In this document: one piece after another, positions 35,767-44,358 of the stretch
Position numbering within the stretch: the stretch's first letter is position 1
Layout of the letters: the number at the start of each line of letters is the position of its first letter
DNA from: Asticcacaulis solisilvae
Lineage (GTDB): Bacteria > Pseudomonadota > Alphaproteobacteria > Caulobacterales > Caulobacteraceae
DNA: 64,000 nucleotides
Assembly: GCF_017875235.1 (NCBI RefSeq)
Contig: NZ_JAGGMI010000007.1
Coordinates: forward strand, 213,301 to 277,300
Direction: 5' to 3'
Translations under genes and position numbers: made by a program
Notes under the pieces: model-generated
What the model saw: the letters and a program-made list of their open reading frames with translations, nothing else
What the model was told of the DNA's origin: nothing
Databases searched by the model: none

Positions 35767-36615
35767 TTATTGGGAAAGCTCGCGGCTGTTCTGGCTGGCG
35801 GCTTCGGTCTTCAGCTCAAGGACGATATCGGCGCGGCCTTCGGTGCTGAAGATGACGCGCGAAGTCTGGCCCGCGGCAATGTCGTGGATGCCGGTGGTGG
35901 CGCCGGACGAGATCAGTTGGCCCTTGGTCAGCGGACGGCCGCGTCCTGCCAGATGACCGGCCAGCCAGGCAATGGCCTTGAGCGGACCGCCCGGCATGGT
36001 GAACAGGCCGCCTTCGCCGACGACCTGGCCGTCGATTTCGGTGCGCGCCTTGTAGGCCTTGACGGCGTCGGGGCTGAGAGTAGCGACGGTGGAGTCGCTG
36101 TCGAACTCCGCCAGGCGTTCCGAGAGGATCAGGCCGAAATTATTGCCGAAGTCCGAAGCGACGACCGTCGGACCCAGCTTGTTGATGGTGGCCAGCGGCG
36201 AGCCCGCCATTTCAATACCGGCAAACAGGCCGTCGATCAGGCGCAGCGCTTCTTCTTCGCTGTATTCCGTCTTGGCGGGATCGGTATCGTGCGCGATGCG
36301 GAAGACGTATTCAGCCTCAACCGCCGCGAAGCCGCCGGTGAAGACGGGCAGGGTAACCGCGGCGCCGTCATAGTCTTTGAAGGTCGGGGCGAAGATTGGG
36401 CCGGCCAGGCGCTCGGTGCCGTGTTCGGCCTGTTTTTCCGGCGCCAGGCGTCCGATCTTCCAGCCGATTACAGGGCGGTCCCACAGCTTGATGGCGCGTT
36501 CCTGGATGGCGTAGGAGTCTTCGAGCTTCGACGGGATGTCGCCGGGATAGCCTTCGAGCGCCGTGGCGGAGCGGCGGGCGGTCACGAAACGGTTGGCGAT
36601 ATCGTCGAAGGTCAT
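35767..36615 (-). CDS. 2-keto-4-pentenoate hydratase / fumarylacetoacetase-fold enzyme
   Basis: A 282-residue protein of the MhpD-like hydratase group. Visible: YAIQERAIKLWDRPVIGWKIG, AAVEAEYVFRIAHD (metal-binding ExE part), ALRLIDGLFAGIEMAGSP, ASDFGNNFGLILSE and GHLAGRGRPLTKGQLISSGATTGIHD. Family members hydrate 2-oxo-4-pentenoates from aromatic breakdown, or act on 2-keto-3-deoxy sugar acids. Because it sits among uronate genes and has an operator site upstream, a keto-deoxy sugar acid substrate is a reasonable guess. No aromatic-degradation gene is nearby. Confidence 0.85.
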   Translation of the reverse strand: MTFDDIANRFVTARRSATALEGYPGDIPSKLEDSYAIQERAIKLWDRPVIGWKIGRLAPEKQAEHGTERLAGPIFAPTFKDYDGAAVTLPVFTGGFAAVEAEYVFRIAHDTDPAKTEYSEEEALRLIDGLFAGIEMAGSPLATINKLGPTVVASDFGNNFGLILSERLAEFDSDSTVATLSPDAVKAYKARTEIDGQVVGEGGLFTMPGGPLKAIAWLAGHLAGRGRPLTKGQLISSGATTGIHDIAAGQTSRVIFSTEGRADIVLELKTEAASQNSRELSQ

Positions 36616-36647
36616 GGCAGGTCTCCTCAGTTGGGCGCTAACTAGCG

Positions 36648-36661
36648 GAAACCGGTGTCAT
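36648..36661. promoter_or_regulatory. Uronate operator-like site before the hydratase-like gene
   Basis: GGAAACCGGTGTCA: right half identical to the palindrome at 35584. It is 33 bases upstream of the ATG at 36615, a position suited to repression. Confidence 0.55.
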
Positions 36662-36705
36662 CGGCAACCCTTTTTGCCACCACGCAGCTTTGAAGGTCGG
36701 CGGGA

Positions 36706-37470
36706 TTATGGCGTCATCAGACGCAGCATGGGCGCCGTCTCATAGCGGAAGCCGCGTCCCGACAGGATGATCGGATCTTTTGCCTGCAGCGCCTGAAGTT
36801 CGGTATCAGCCAGGCCGCGCACCACGCCCAGGCCATAGGCGCCGCTGCCGTCGGCCACGGGACCCAGCGCAAGGACCGCGCCTTGCTTGACCCAGGGTTG
36901 CCAATGAACGACGTGGGCCTGCATGTCGGCCATTTCTTCCGGCGTGGCGTCGAACGGGAAGGTCGCCCGCGGCGGGATCAGTTTCATGACAAAGGCGGGG
37001 GCTGTGCCCTGCTCAGGCGCGAAATAGCCTTCCAGCCAGGTGAGAACCCGCTCCCATCCCGAGGCATGGCTGCCGCACGACTGGGCGTGCTCGCCAAAGC
37101 CGGAGTGGCGCAATGTGACACGCGTTCCGCCTTCGATCGGCGTCAGGTTGTAGCTGACGTGGCTTTCAAAGCTTTCCCAGCTCGGGCGCCACGTCATCTC
37201 CAGGCGATGAGGCGCTTCGACGCGCGTATAGGTGCCGCCGACGTCGAAGCCCGTGCCGTCGGCGCCCACGCCCGAGCTCTTCCAGACGCCGCCTTCGCGC
37301 AGGTCCGATGTCATGGCGGTGGTGCGGTAAAGATCATCGGCGCCCCACCATTTCGGCAGTTGGTCCGGGTCGGTGAGGGCGGCGAAGACGCGTTCGATCG
37401 GCGCGTTGATATCCACCGTGGCCAGTACGAGGCCGGCGTTGATATCGGCAATGGCGCGAGCGTCAGGCAT
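36706..37470 (-). CDS. AHSA1/SRPBCC domain fused to a YCII-like domain
   Basis: A 254-residue protein. Residues about 10-150 are an SRPBCC (AHSA1-like) ligand-binding fold: INAPIERVFAALTDPDQLPKWWG, GTYTRVEAPHRLEMTWRPSWE, and SGWERVLTWLEGYF at its end. Residues about 160-254 resemble YCII-related proteins, with FVMKLIPPRATF, MQAHVVHWQPWVKQGAVLALGPV and ADTELQALQAKDPIILSGRGFRYETAPM. ATG at 37470 has GGAGA upstream and overlaps the ArsR stop by 8 bases, so the two are translated together. Paired ArsR-AHSA1 genes are common; the YCII extension is less so. Ligand unknown. Confidence 0.82.
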   Translation of the reverse strand: MPDARAIADINAGLVLATVDINAPIERVFAALTDPDQLPKWWGADDLYRTTAMTSDLREGGVWKSSGVGADGTGFDVGGTYTRVEAPHRLEMTWRPSWESFESHVSYNLTPIEGGTRVTLRHSGFGEHAQSCGSHASGWERVLTWLEGYFAPEQGTAPAFVMKLIPPRATFPFDATPEEMADMQAHVVHWQPWVKQGAVLALGPVADGSGAYGLGVVRGLADTELQALQAKDPIILSGRGFRYETAPMLRLMTP

Positions 37471-37819
37471 CGGGAGTCTCCACAAAGGCTTTGAGTGCGT
37501 TGAGATGGCCGGCCCAGAACCGGCGATAGGTCAGGATCCAGTGATCAACCGGTTCGAGCTTGGCGGGCTTGAGGCGATAAAGCCGTTCGCGGCCGTGGCG
37601 CGTTTCCTCGACGACACCCGCCTCGCGCAGGATGCGCAGATGCTTGGAGATGGCCGGGCGCGACACGGGAAAGGCTTCGGCGACGGCATTGACAGGTTGG
37701 GGGCCGTTGCGCAGGGCATCTAGAATGGCGCGACGCGTCGGATCGGCGATGGCGCGGAAGATGTCGTCCGCGCCGCCCTCTTCATTCTCTGCCGTCCGGA
37801 TTTTCCGTGCTGCGGTCAT
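37463..37819 (-). CDS. ArsR-family repressor
   Basis: A 118-residue winged-helix regulator: IFRAIADPTRRAILDALRNGPQPVNAVAEAFPVSRPAISKHLRILREAGVVEETRHGRERLYRL. The C-terminus ILTYRRFWAGHLNALKAFVE is the extension seen in SdpR-like ArsR proteins encoded with AHSA1 partners. No metal-binding cysteines (ELCVCDL type) are present. A perfect palindrome 14-29 bases before its ATG is the probable self-operator. The gene overlaps the downstream AHSA1-YCII gene. A second such pair is at 59922-60820. Confidence 0.9.
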   Translation of the reverse strand: MTAARKIRTAENEEGGADDIFRAIADPTRRAILDALRNGPQPVNAVAEAFPVSRPAISKHLRILREAGVVEETRHGRERLYRLKPAKLEPVDHWILTYRRFWAGHLNALKAFVETPDA

Positions 37820-37832
37820 ATTGCCTCAATAG

Positions 37833-37848
37833 GTAACCATTTGGTTAC
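37833..37848. promoter_or_regulatory. ArsR self-operator candidate
   Basis: GTAACCA-TT-TGGTTAC, perfect 7-2-7 palindrome directly upstream of the arsR-type gene at 37463-37819. The AACC-N4-GGTT core is shared with the sites at 60811 and 60853 before the other ArsR gene. Confidence 0.7.
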
Positions 37849-37904
37849 GTATAGGGTAAAAAATAACGGCGTCAAGCGCCGGTCTGAAAAATACGGGATA
37901 GAGG

Positions 37905-37974
37905 AAAAAATGAGAGGGCCGGCTGCCGTTTGGCGGGAGAAAGATCGTTTCACCGGCAGCCTTGTCTGGCCCTC
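37905..37974 (-). terminator. Terminator after kduD
   Basis: Nested stem: GAGGGCC/GGCCCTC outside and GGCTGCCG/CGGCAGCC inside, with a run of T on the minus strand. Ends the uxaC-kduI-kduD transcription unit. Confidence 0.75.
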
Positions 37975-38052
37975 GTCAACCTGGTCATGATCCGGCGGGT
38001 GTGAGGTGCCCGCCGGGTGTCCCAGGATTTGCATTGGTATCTGCTTGCTGGC

Positions 38053-38811
38053 TTAGCGCGCCAGCCAGCCGCCATCGACCGGGATGACCGCGCCGTTGAC
38101 GTAGTCCGAAGCCGCCGCGGCCAGGAAGACCGCCGTGCCGCCCAGATCGGCCGGCAGGCCCCAGCGGTTGGCCGGGATGCGGTCGAGGATGGCCTTTTCG
38201 CGGACCTCATCGGCGCGAATCTGCGCCGTGTTGTCGGTGGCCATGTAGCCTGGCGCGATGGCGTTGATATTGATGCCCTTCGCGGCCCATTCGTTGGCCA
38301 GCAGGCGGGTGATGCCGGCAATGCCCGACTTCGACGCCGTGTAGCTGGGGACGCGGATGCCGCCCTGGAAGGAAAGCATCGAGGCGATGTTGATGATCTT
38401 GCCGCGTCCTTTAGCGATCATGTGCTTGCCGGCGGCCTGGGCCATGAAGAAAGCGCCCTTGATGTTGACGTTCATCACATCGTCCCAGTCCTTTTCAGAG
38501 AACTCGACGGCGTCGGCGCGGCGGATCAGCCCGGCATTGTTGACCAAGATGTCAAGCCCGCCCAGGCCTTCTACGGTTTCCTTGACGATGCGTTCGACCG
38601 GCTCGATGCTGATCAGGTTGGCGTCGATGTTGAGAAACCTGCGGTCGAGGGCCTTGACCTTTTCGCCGGTTTCATCGGCCGGCACGATGCCGGCGGCGGC
38701 GATATCAGCGCCGGCTTCGGCCAGGGCCAGGGCGATGCCCTGACCGAGGCCGGTATTGGCGCCGGTGACCAGGGCAACCTTGCCCGTCAGATCGAATGCT
38801 TGAAGTCCCAT
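38053..38811 (-). CDS. kduD: 2-dehydro-3-deoxy-D-gluconate 5-dehydrogenase
   Basis: SDR enzyme that reduces 2,5-diketo-3-deoxygluconate (DKII) to KDG with NAD(P)H, in breakdown of unsaturated uronates from pectin. The 252-residue protein shows TGANTGLGQGIALALAEAGADI (cofactor loop), NNAGLIRRADA, the catalytic serine in INIASMLSFQGG and tyrosine-lysine in YTASKSGIAG. The C-terminus GAVIPVDGGWLAR is typical of KduD. It lies 31 bases after kduI, as in classic pectin operons. Confidence 0.93.
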   Translation of the reverse strand: MGLQAFDLTGKVALVTGANTGLGQGIALALAEAGADIAAAGIVPADETGEKVKALDRRFLNIDANLISIEPVERIVKETVEGLGGLDILVNNAGLIRRADAVEFSEKDWDDVMNVNIKGAFFMAQAAGKHMIAKGRGKIINIASMLSFQGGIRVPSYTASKSGIAGITRLLANEWAAKGININAIAPGYMATDNTAQIRADEVREKAILDRIPANRWGLPADLGGTAVFLAAAASDYVNGAVIPVDGGWLAR

Positions 38812-38842
38812 TATTGTGTTTCCTGGTTCGGGGCTTGTGGAG

Positions 38843-39706
38843 TTATGCCAGCTGGCAGATGTCGAGGACCTTCATGTCGGTATAGTCGAGGTTTTCCCCG
38901 CCCATGGCCCAGATGAAGGCGTAGTTGGCCGTGCCGCAGCCCATGTGGATCGACCACGGCGGCGAAACGACGGCTTCGTTGTTCTGGATGACGATGTGGC
39001 GCGCCTTGTCGGGCTCGCCCATGAAATGGAACACGCGGTCGTTTTCGCCGAGGTTGAAGTAGAAATAGACTTCCGAGCGGCGGTCGTGCAGGTGCGGCGG
39101 CATGGTGTTCCACACGCTGCCCGGCGACAGGATGGTCAGGCCCAGCAGCAGCTGACACGACTTGGCGGTCGTCGGCACGATGTACTGATAGATGACGCGT
39201 TCGTTCGACTGCTCCAGCGAGCCGCGCGCCAGCGGCACGGCCTGGTCGATCGAGATCTTGACCGTCTCATAACGCTGGTGCGCCGGGGTCGATGTCAGGT
39301 AATAGAGGGCCGGGTTGGCGGCGTCGTCCGACGAGAACAGGACTTCCTTGGTGCCCATCGGGATGTACAGGCCATCTTTCTGCGCCAGGTCGTAGACCGT
39401 GCCGTCGACACTGACCTTGCCCGAACCGCCGCCGACATTGATGACGCCCAGTTCGCGGCGCTCAAGGAAGGGATGACCGGCGGCCGAAGCGGGCTCAGTC
39501 TGGTCCGGCAGCTTCAACTGGCCGTTGACGGGGGCTGCGCCGCCGACGACGAAGCGTTCGAAATGGGTGTAGTTGAGGACCACCGCGCCGGGCGCGAACA
39601 GGCCGCCCATCAGGTATTTTTCGCGCAGATCCTGCGTGTCCGCGCCGTCCATCATGTCAGGATGGGTGGCGTGGTAGATCTTCTGGTACAGCGAATTCTG
39701 GCACAT
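38843..39706 (-). CDS. kduI: 5-dehydro-4-deoxy-D-glucuronate isomerase
   Basis: Cupin isomerase that converts DKI to DKII, the step before KduD. The 287-residue protein starts [28 protein letters not shown] (family N-terminus), and has [17 protein letters not shown] and the zinc-binding [16 protein letters not shown] with conserved histidines and glutamate. The C-terminal [27 protein letters not shown] is characteristic. Length close to E. coli KduI (278). A partial operator-like sequence lies in the 63-base gap to uxaC. Confidence 0.95.
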   Translation of the reverse strand: MCQNSLYQKIYHATHPDMMDGADTQDLREKYLMGGLFAPGAVVLNYTHFERFVVGGAAPVNGQLKLPDQTEPASAAGHPFLERRELGVINVGGGSGKVSVDGTVYDLAQKDGLYIPMGTKEVLFSSDDAANPALYYLTSTPAHQRYETVKISIDQAVPLARGSLEQSNERVIYQYIVPTTAKSCQLLLGLTILSPGSVWNTMPPHLHDRRSEVYFYFNLGENDRVFHFMGEPDKARHIVIQNNEAVVSPPWSIHMGCGTANYAFIWAMGGENLDYTDMKVLDICQLA

Positions 39707-39744
39707 GGCGCGGTGGGCTCCGATAGTTTTAATGATCAGAATTG

Positions 39745-39758
39745 ATCAATAGGTGTCA
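39745..39758. promoter_or_regulatory. Weak uronate operator-like half site before kduI
   Basis: ATCAATAGGTGTCA, where only the right half (GGTGTCA) matches the palindrome. It lies 39 bases upstream of kduI, in the gap after uxaC. May give kduI-kduD its own control, or be chance. Confidence 0.3.
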
Positions 39759-39769
39759 TTTTCAATCCC

Positions 39770-41182
39770 TTACAGCTTGTAGGCCGCTTTGGGAAGGTTG
39801 TAGGTGAGGTCTTTGATGACGTCGGCGGCGTCTTCCATCGCGATGCGATGCTCCGACACCAGCCGGGCCAGGAAGTGGGCGTCCATGCGACGGGCGACGT
39901 CGTGGCGCGCCGGGATGGACAGGAAGGCGCGGGTGTCGTCGTTGAACCCGACCGTGTTGTAGAAGCCACCGGTTTCCGTGACCTGCTCGCGGAAGCGCAT
40001 CATGCCTTCCGGGCTGTCGTGGAACCACCAGGACGGGCCCAGCTTCAGGACCGGATAGTGGCCGGCCAGCGGCGCCAGTTCGCGCGCATAGTTGGTCTCG
40101 TCCAGGGTGAACAGGATGACCGTCAGGTTCTTTTCGTTGCCATAGGCGTCGAGCAGCGGCTTCAGTGCATGGACGTAGTTGGTCGGCAAGGGGATATCGC
40201 AGCCCTTGTCGCGGCCGAAGGTCTCGAAGACCTTTTGATTGTGGTTGCGGAACGATCCCGGGTGGATCTGCATGGTCATGCCGTCATCCAGGCTCATGCG
40301 CGCCATTTCTGTCAGCATCTGGGCGCGGAACAGCTCGGCATCTTCGGCCGTGACCTGCGGGCTCAGGACGCGCTTGAACAGGGCCTCGGCGTCTGCGGCG
40401 GACAGGTTGGCCGTCTGGGCGGTCGGGTGGCCGTGGTCGCTGGACGTTGCGCCCATGGTCATGAAAAAGTCGCGGCGGACGCGGTGGGCCTTCAGGTAGC
40501 CCTGCCAGTTATAGACGTCCTCGCCCGACAGGTCGGCAAAGACCTTCAGCTTGTCGTGGAACTCTTCGTGTTCAGGATCGATGACCGGGTCTGGACGGTA
40601 GGCGGTGACGACGCGGCCCTTCCAGCCCGACGCCTTGATCGCCTGGTGATGCTCCAGCGAGTCGGTCGGGCTTTCGGTCGTGGCCAGCAACTCGATGTTG
40701 AAACGCTCGAACAGGGCGCGTGGGCGATAGGCTTCGGAGGCCAGAAGCTCGCCGATACGGTCGAAATACATGTCCGACGTATCGGCATCCAGGGCGACGT
40801 CGAAGCCCATGATCGTACCGAACACGTGGTTCATCCAGATCGAGGTCGGCGTGCCGCGGAACAGGTGCTGGTTCGCGGCAAAGATGCGCCAGGCTTCGCG
40901 CGGATCGGCCGAGGATGGGCCAGCCTTCGAGGCCACGCCGACGGATGACATGTCGATGCCCTGTGAGTAGAGCATGCGGAAGATGTAGTGGTCGGGGCTC
41001 AGGAAAAGAGCTGTGGCGTTCTCGAACGGCGCATTGCCGGCGAACCAGGACGGATCGGTGTGGCCATGCGGGCTGAGGATCGGGAAGTCCTTGACCAGCG
41101 CGTACAGCTCGCGGGCCAGCGTACGCTGCGTGGGATCGCTCGGCAGAAGGCGATCCTCATGAAGAAAGAGGGGCTTTGGCAT
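39770..41182 (-). CDS. uxaC: Glucuronate/galacturonate isomerase
   Basis: Isomerises D-glucuronate to D-fructuronate and D-galacturonate to D-tagaturonate. From MPKPLFLHEDRLLPSDP the protein has 470 residues, the same as E. coli UxaC. Markers are FPILSPHGHTDPSWFAGN, IMGFDVALDADTSDMYFDRI, LATTESPTDSLEHH, GMTMQIHPGSFRNHN and LPTNYVHALKPLLDAYG. Its product fructuronate is reduced by UxuB at 42762. An operator-like site lies 93 bases before the start. The open frame continues 22 codons upstream, but the homologous start is at 41182. Confidence 0.94.
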   Translation of the reverse strand: MPKPLFLHEDRLLPSDPTQRTLARELYALVKDFPILSPHGHTDPSWFAGNAPFENATALFLSPDHYIFRMLYSQGIDMSSVGVASKAGPSSADPREAWRIFAANQHLFRGTPTSIWMNHVFGTIMGFDVALDADTSDMYFDRIGELLASEAYRPRALFERFNIELLATTESPTDSLEHHQAIKASGWKGRVVTAYRPDPVIDPEHEEFHDKLKVFADLSGEDVYNWQGYLKAHRVRRDFFMTMGATSSDHGHPTAQTANLSAADAEALFKRVLSPQVTAEDAELFRAQMLTEMARMSLDDGMTMQIHPGSFRNHNQKVFETFGRDKGCDIPLPTNYVHALKPLLDAYGNEKNLTVILFTLDETNYARELAPLAGHYPVLKLGPSWWFHDSPEGMMRFREQVTETGGFYNTVGFNDDTRAFLSIPARHDVARRMDAHFLARLVSEHRIAMEDAADVIKDLTYNLPKAAYKL

Positions 41183-41274
41183 TTTGGTCGTTTCGTTCTG
41201 GAATTGGCCGGGGACCCGCATATTGCCCGCAGATTGGTCCGGCCGCACTCCCTAATTATCCCGTTATCGCCATA

Positions 41275-41288
41275 GGTAACCGGTGTCA
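41275..41288. promoter_or_regulatory. Uronate operator upstream of uxaC
   Basis: GGTAACCGGTGTCA. This is the exact reverse complement of the site at 42590-42603. Placed between the uxaC start and the lacI-type gene stop. Confidence 0.6.
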
Positions 41289-41352
41289 TGGCTTTTGACA
41301 ACAGATTTTTTGCGACAATTTCGCTAAAAATCGCGATTTAATTATTTTGGCC

Positions 41353-42477
41353 TTACCGCTTTGCTTGGCCGGACGAGCCGCGAACGATGAGCTTCGACTG
41401 GAAGACGATCGAGGTCTGCTCGGTCATCTCACCACTCATCAGGGTTTCGGTCGCCGTGCGCGCCATATCGCGGATCGGCAGGCGCACGGTCGTCAGCGGC
41501 GGATAGATGCGCGTGGCGACGTCGGCGTCATCGAAGCCGATGATGGTGACGTCTTCGGGAATCTTCAGTCCCAGTCCATAGGCGGCGTGATAGGCGCCGG
41601 CGGCCATCTGATCGTTGCAGGCGATGATGGCGGTCGGCGGATTGGCGGTCTTAAGCAGCCGGGTGGCGGCCGCGATGCCCGCATCGAAACTATAATCGCC
41701 GGGTTCGTCGAGGTCCGGAGCGATCTCGAGACCGTTGCGGCGCAGTCCTTCCTCGAAACCGGCGCGGCGTTCGTGCGCCGACGGGTAGGCCGGATTGCCG
41801 TTGATGAAGGCGATGCGCTTATGGCCCAGCGCCGCCAGGTGATCGCCGCCTTCGGCGCAGCCGGCACGGTCGTTCGATACGATCTGGGCGGTATGGATCG
41901 GTGGATCATTGCGGTCGCCGGATCGGGCCGTCACGCGGATGACCGGTGTGTCCAGCTCTTCCATCAGTTCCAGTAGCCTGCGGTCCTCGGCGATCGGCGG
42001 CAGCAGGATGACCCCGGCCAGGCGCTGCATCTCGATGAATTCGCGGATGTCTTCGATGAAGTTGTCGGCATGGCGGTCGCACGGGTGCACGACCAGGTCG
42101 AGCCCGGAGCCGCGAAGGCTGTCGAGGGCGCCCATCTGCATGTTGACGACATAGGTGGCGTTCGGGTTGTCGTAGATCAAACCGAACAGGAACGAGCGCC
42201 GAAAGGCCAGGCCGCGCGCCTGGGGGTCGGGCCGAAAGCCAATGCGGGCGATGATCTCATTGACCTGATCGCGTGTGTCCGGCCGCACCGACGGCGAATT
42301 GTTGATGACGCGCGACACCGTCTTCTTCGACACCCGGGCCAGGCTGGCGACATCGTTGATCGTCGCCTTCTTGCGGCGGCGGATAAAGTCCTCGATGGCG
42401 TCGCCGATATCGCGGCCGAATTCGCGGCTGGAGGCCAGGGGCTGGCTAAAAGGTTTCGGTGCGGGGGATCGGGCCAT
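41353..42477 (-). CDS. LacI-family regulator of the uronate locus
   Basis: A 374-residue repressor. The helix-turn-helix TINDVASLARVSKKTVSRVINNSPSVRPDTRDQVNEIIARIGFRP follows an unusual N-terminal extension of about 38 residues (MARSPAPKPFSQP onward). The periplasmic-binding-like sensor shows FGLIYDNPNATYVVNMQMGAL, VILLPPIAEDRRLLELM, ALGHKRIAFINGNPAYPSAHERRAGFEEGL and DVTIIGFDDADVATRIYPPLTTVRLP. It lies between uxaC and uxuB, and a TGACACCGGT site is in its own promoter region. Probable repressor released by a uronate or KDG-type intermediate. Confidence 0.9.
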   Translation of the reverse strand: MARSPAPKPFSQPLASSREFGRDIGDAIEDFIRRRKKATINDVASLARVSKKTVSRVINNSPSVRPDTRDQVNEIIARIGFRPDPQARGLAFRRSFLFGLIYDNPNATYVVNMQMGALDSLRGSGLDLVVHPCDRHADNFIEDIREFIEMQRLAGVILLPPIAEDRRLLELMEELDTPVIRVTARSGDRNDPPIHTAQIVSNDRAGCAEGGDHLAALGHKRIAFINGNPAYPSAHERRAGFEEGLRRNGLEIAPDLDEPGDYSFDAGIAAATRLLKTANPPTAIIACNDQMAAGAYHAAYGLGLKIPEDVTIIGFDDADVATRIYPPLTTVRLPIRDMARTATETLMSGEMTEQTSIVFQSKLIVRGSSGQAKR

Positions 42478-42589
42478 ATGGGCTTTTTTATAGGTTATCG
42501 AATCAAGTTTACGGCACTTGCGCAGGTTTTGTGTCACAGGAAAGCGTTTTTGCCAAATCACCTAACCCAAAAGCACCTGCGTCAGAAAG

Positions 42590-42603
42590 TGACACCGGTT
42601 ACC
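42590..42603. promoter_or_regulatory. Uronate operator in the lacI/uxuB divergent region
   Basis: TGACACCGGTTACC, 113 bases from the LacI-type start and 159 bases from the uxuB start. One site can serve both autoregulation and uxuB control. Identical in reverse complement to 41275-41288. Confidence 0.62.
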
Positions 42604-42761
42604 GTAACCTAAAAGGTCCTAAACCGCATCTTGTTTTCTTTGGTAATGACTTTTATCGGTAAAAGTTGAAAACAATGCGATTTGGTATTGCATGGCGGCA
42701 GAGGTCAGGCCAATAGCGTAGTTATTCACTCGCAGCCCTCAACGAAACCCAAGAGAGCCTC

Positions 42762-44195
42762 ATGACGCGTCTTAATCTGGCAAACCTTGATCAGTTGTCA
42801 CCGGCCGCCACCAGGCCTGCCTACGATCCGTCGACCCTGGATATCGGCGTCGTCCATTTCGGTCCGGGCGCCTTCCATCGCGCCCACCAGGCGGCCTATT
42901 TCGACGCGCTGGCGTCTGCGGACAAGCGCTGGGGAATCTGCGGCGTGTCGCTGCATTCGGCCGGCGTGCGCGATGCGCTGGCGCCGCAGGATGGGCTCTA
43001 CACCTTGGCCATTCTCGATGCCGAGATCCGCTATCAGATCATCGGTTCGATGCGTGAAGTGCTGGTGGCGCACGACGATATCGAAGCGGTGTTCGAACGT
43101 CTGACACGCCCCTCGGTGGAACTGGTGACCTCAACCGTCACCGAAAAAGGCTATTGCCTGGCGCCTGACTGGACGCTCGACTTCGGCCATGCCGACATCG
43201 TTCATGACCTGGCGAACCCGCAAACACCGAAGTCGTTTATCGGCTATGTCACCGAAGGCTTAAGCCGCCGCAAGGCCGCAGGTTTGAAGCCTTTCGTGCT
43301 GATCCCGTGCGACAACCTGCCGAAGAATGGCCAGCGCCTGAAGGCCGCGGTCATCGCTTTTGCCGCGCGCGGCGATGCCGGTCTTGCGGCGTGGATCGAA
43401 GCCAATCTGCAATGCCCGTGCACCATGGTCGACTCGATCACGCCGGCGACCGACGACGCCCTGCGCACGCGCGTGGCCGAAGCCATCGGCCTTGAGGACG
43501 CCTGGCCGATCCAGCGCGAGGCCTTTACCCAGTGGGTGATCGAAGAGCACGTCCACGACGGCGGTCCGGACTGGGCCAGTGTTGGTGTTACGCTGACCGA
43601 CAATGTGCCCGCTTATGAGCGCGCCAAGCTGCGCCTGTTGAACGGCCCGCACTCGACGCTTGCCTATGCCGGCCTGCACAAGGGCTATGAGAGCGTGTCC
43701 CAGGCGGTCGGCGACCCGGAACTGGAGCAACTGGTCCGCGACCTGATGCTGAAGGACGTCGTGCCGCTTTTGGAAGCGCCAAAGGGCATGGACTTGCCGG
43801 CCTATTGCGAAGCCATCCTTAAGCGCTTCCGCAATCCGGCGATCAAGCACCTGCTGTCACAGATTGCCTGGGATGGGTCGCAGAAGCTGCCGATCCGTAT
43901 CCTGAGTTCGCTGAGTGAAGCACTGGAACGCGGCCAGGACATTTCGCGCTTTGGCGTGCCGCTGGCGGCGTGGATGCGCTTTGTCCGCACCAAGGCGGTG
44001 AAGGGCGAGGCGATCACCGATCCGCTGGCGACCGAGTTGCTGGCGCTGGGGGCTGAGCTGAAGGACGATGTGTCGGACGTGAAGGCGGTTCTTGCCTTGC
44101 GCTCGGTGTTTCCGGAAGCGCTGGCGGCGAACCCCAAGGTCGTGGCCGGGATTGAAAAGGCTTATAGCGAACTGCTGGTAAGCCGTTTAGCGTAA
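42762..44195 (+). CDS. uxuB: D-mannonate oxidoreductase (fructuronate reductase)
   Basis: Mannitol-dehydrogenase-family NAD enzyme reducing fructuronate to mannonate. The 477-residue protein has the N-terminal VVHFGPGAFHRAHQAAYFDAL, TSTVTEKGYCL, FVLIPCDNLPKNGQRLKAAVIAFA and the catalytic region YERAKLRLLNGPHSTLAYAG. Length fits E. coli UxuB (486). Mannitol or arabinitol dehydrogenase is an alternative within the family, but uxaC nearby and the shared operator favour fructuronate. The next enzyme, mannonate dehydratase UxuA, is not in this window. Confidence 0.88.
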   Translation: MTRLNLANLDQLSPAATRPAYDPSTLDIGVVHFGPGAFHRAHQAAYFDALASADKRWGICGVSLHSAGVRDALAPQDGLYTLAILDAEIRYQIIGSMREVLVAHDDIEAVFERLTRPSVELVTSTVTEKGYCLAPDWTLDFGHADIVHDLANPQTPKSFIGYVTEGLSRRKAAGLKPFVLIPCDNLPKNGQRLKAAVIAFAARGDAGLAAWIEANLQCPCTMVDSITPATDDALRTRVAEAIGLEDAWPIQREAFTQWVIEEHVHDGGPDWASVGVTLTDNVPAYERAKLRLLNGPHSTLAYAGLHKGYESVSQAVGDPELEQLVRDLMLKDVVPLLEAPKGMDLPAYCEAILKRFRNPAIKHLLSQIAWDGSQKLPIRILSSLSEALERGQDISRFGVPLAAWMRFVRTKAVKGEAITDPLATELLALGAELKDDVSDVKAVLALRSVFPEALAANPKVVAGIEKAYSELLVSRLA

Positions 44196-44196
44196 C

Positions 44197-44354
44197 TCCC
44201 TCCTCCCTGTCGCGCAGCGATGGGGAGGTGGCATCGAGCGTAAGCGAAGATGACGGTGGGGGGTGACTCCGGCGGAATACCCCACCACCGCATCTCATTC
44301 GCTTCGCTCAATCGCGCGGTCCCCCTCCCCATCGCTACGCGACAGGGAGGAGAG
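44197..44354. repeat. REP-like inverted pair, family C
   Basis: CTCCCTCCTCCCTGTCGCGC and its mirror GCTACGCGACAGGGAGGAG pair over the whole element. Inside are AGCGTAAGCGAAGATGA and CATTCGCTTCGCT arms and a GGTGGGG/CCCCACC core. Fills the gap between convergent uxuB and the esterase. Confidence 0.78.
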
Positions 44355-44358
44355 TTCT

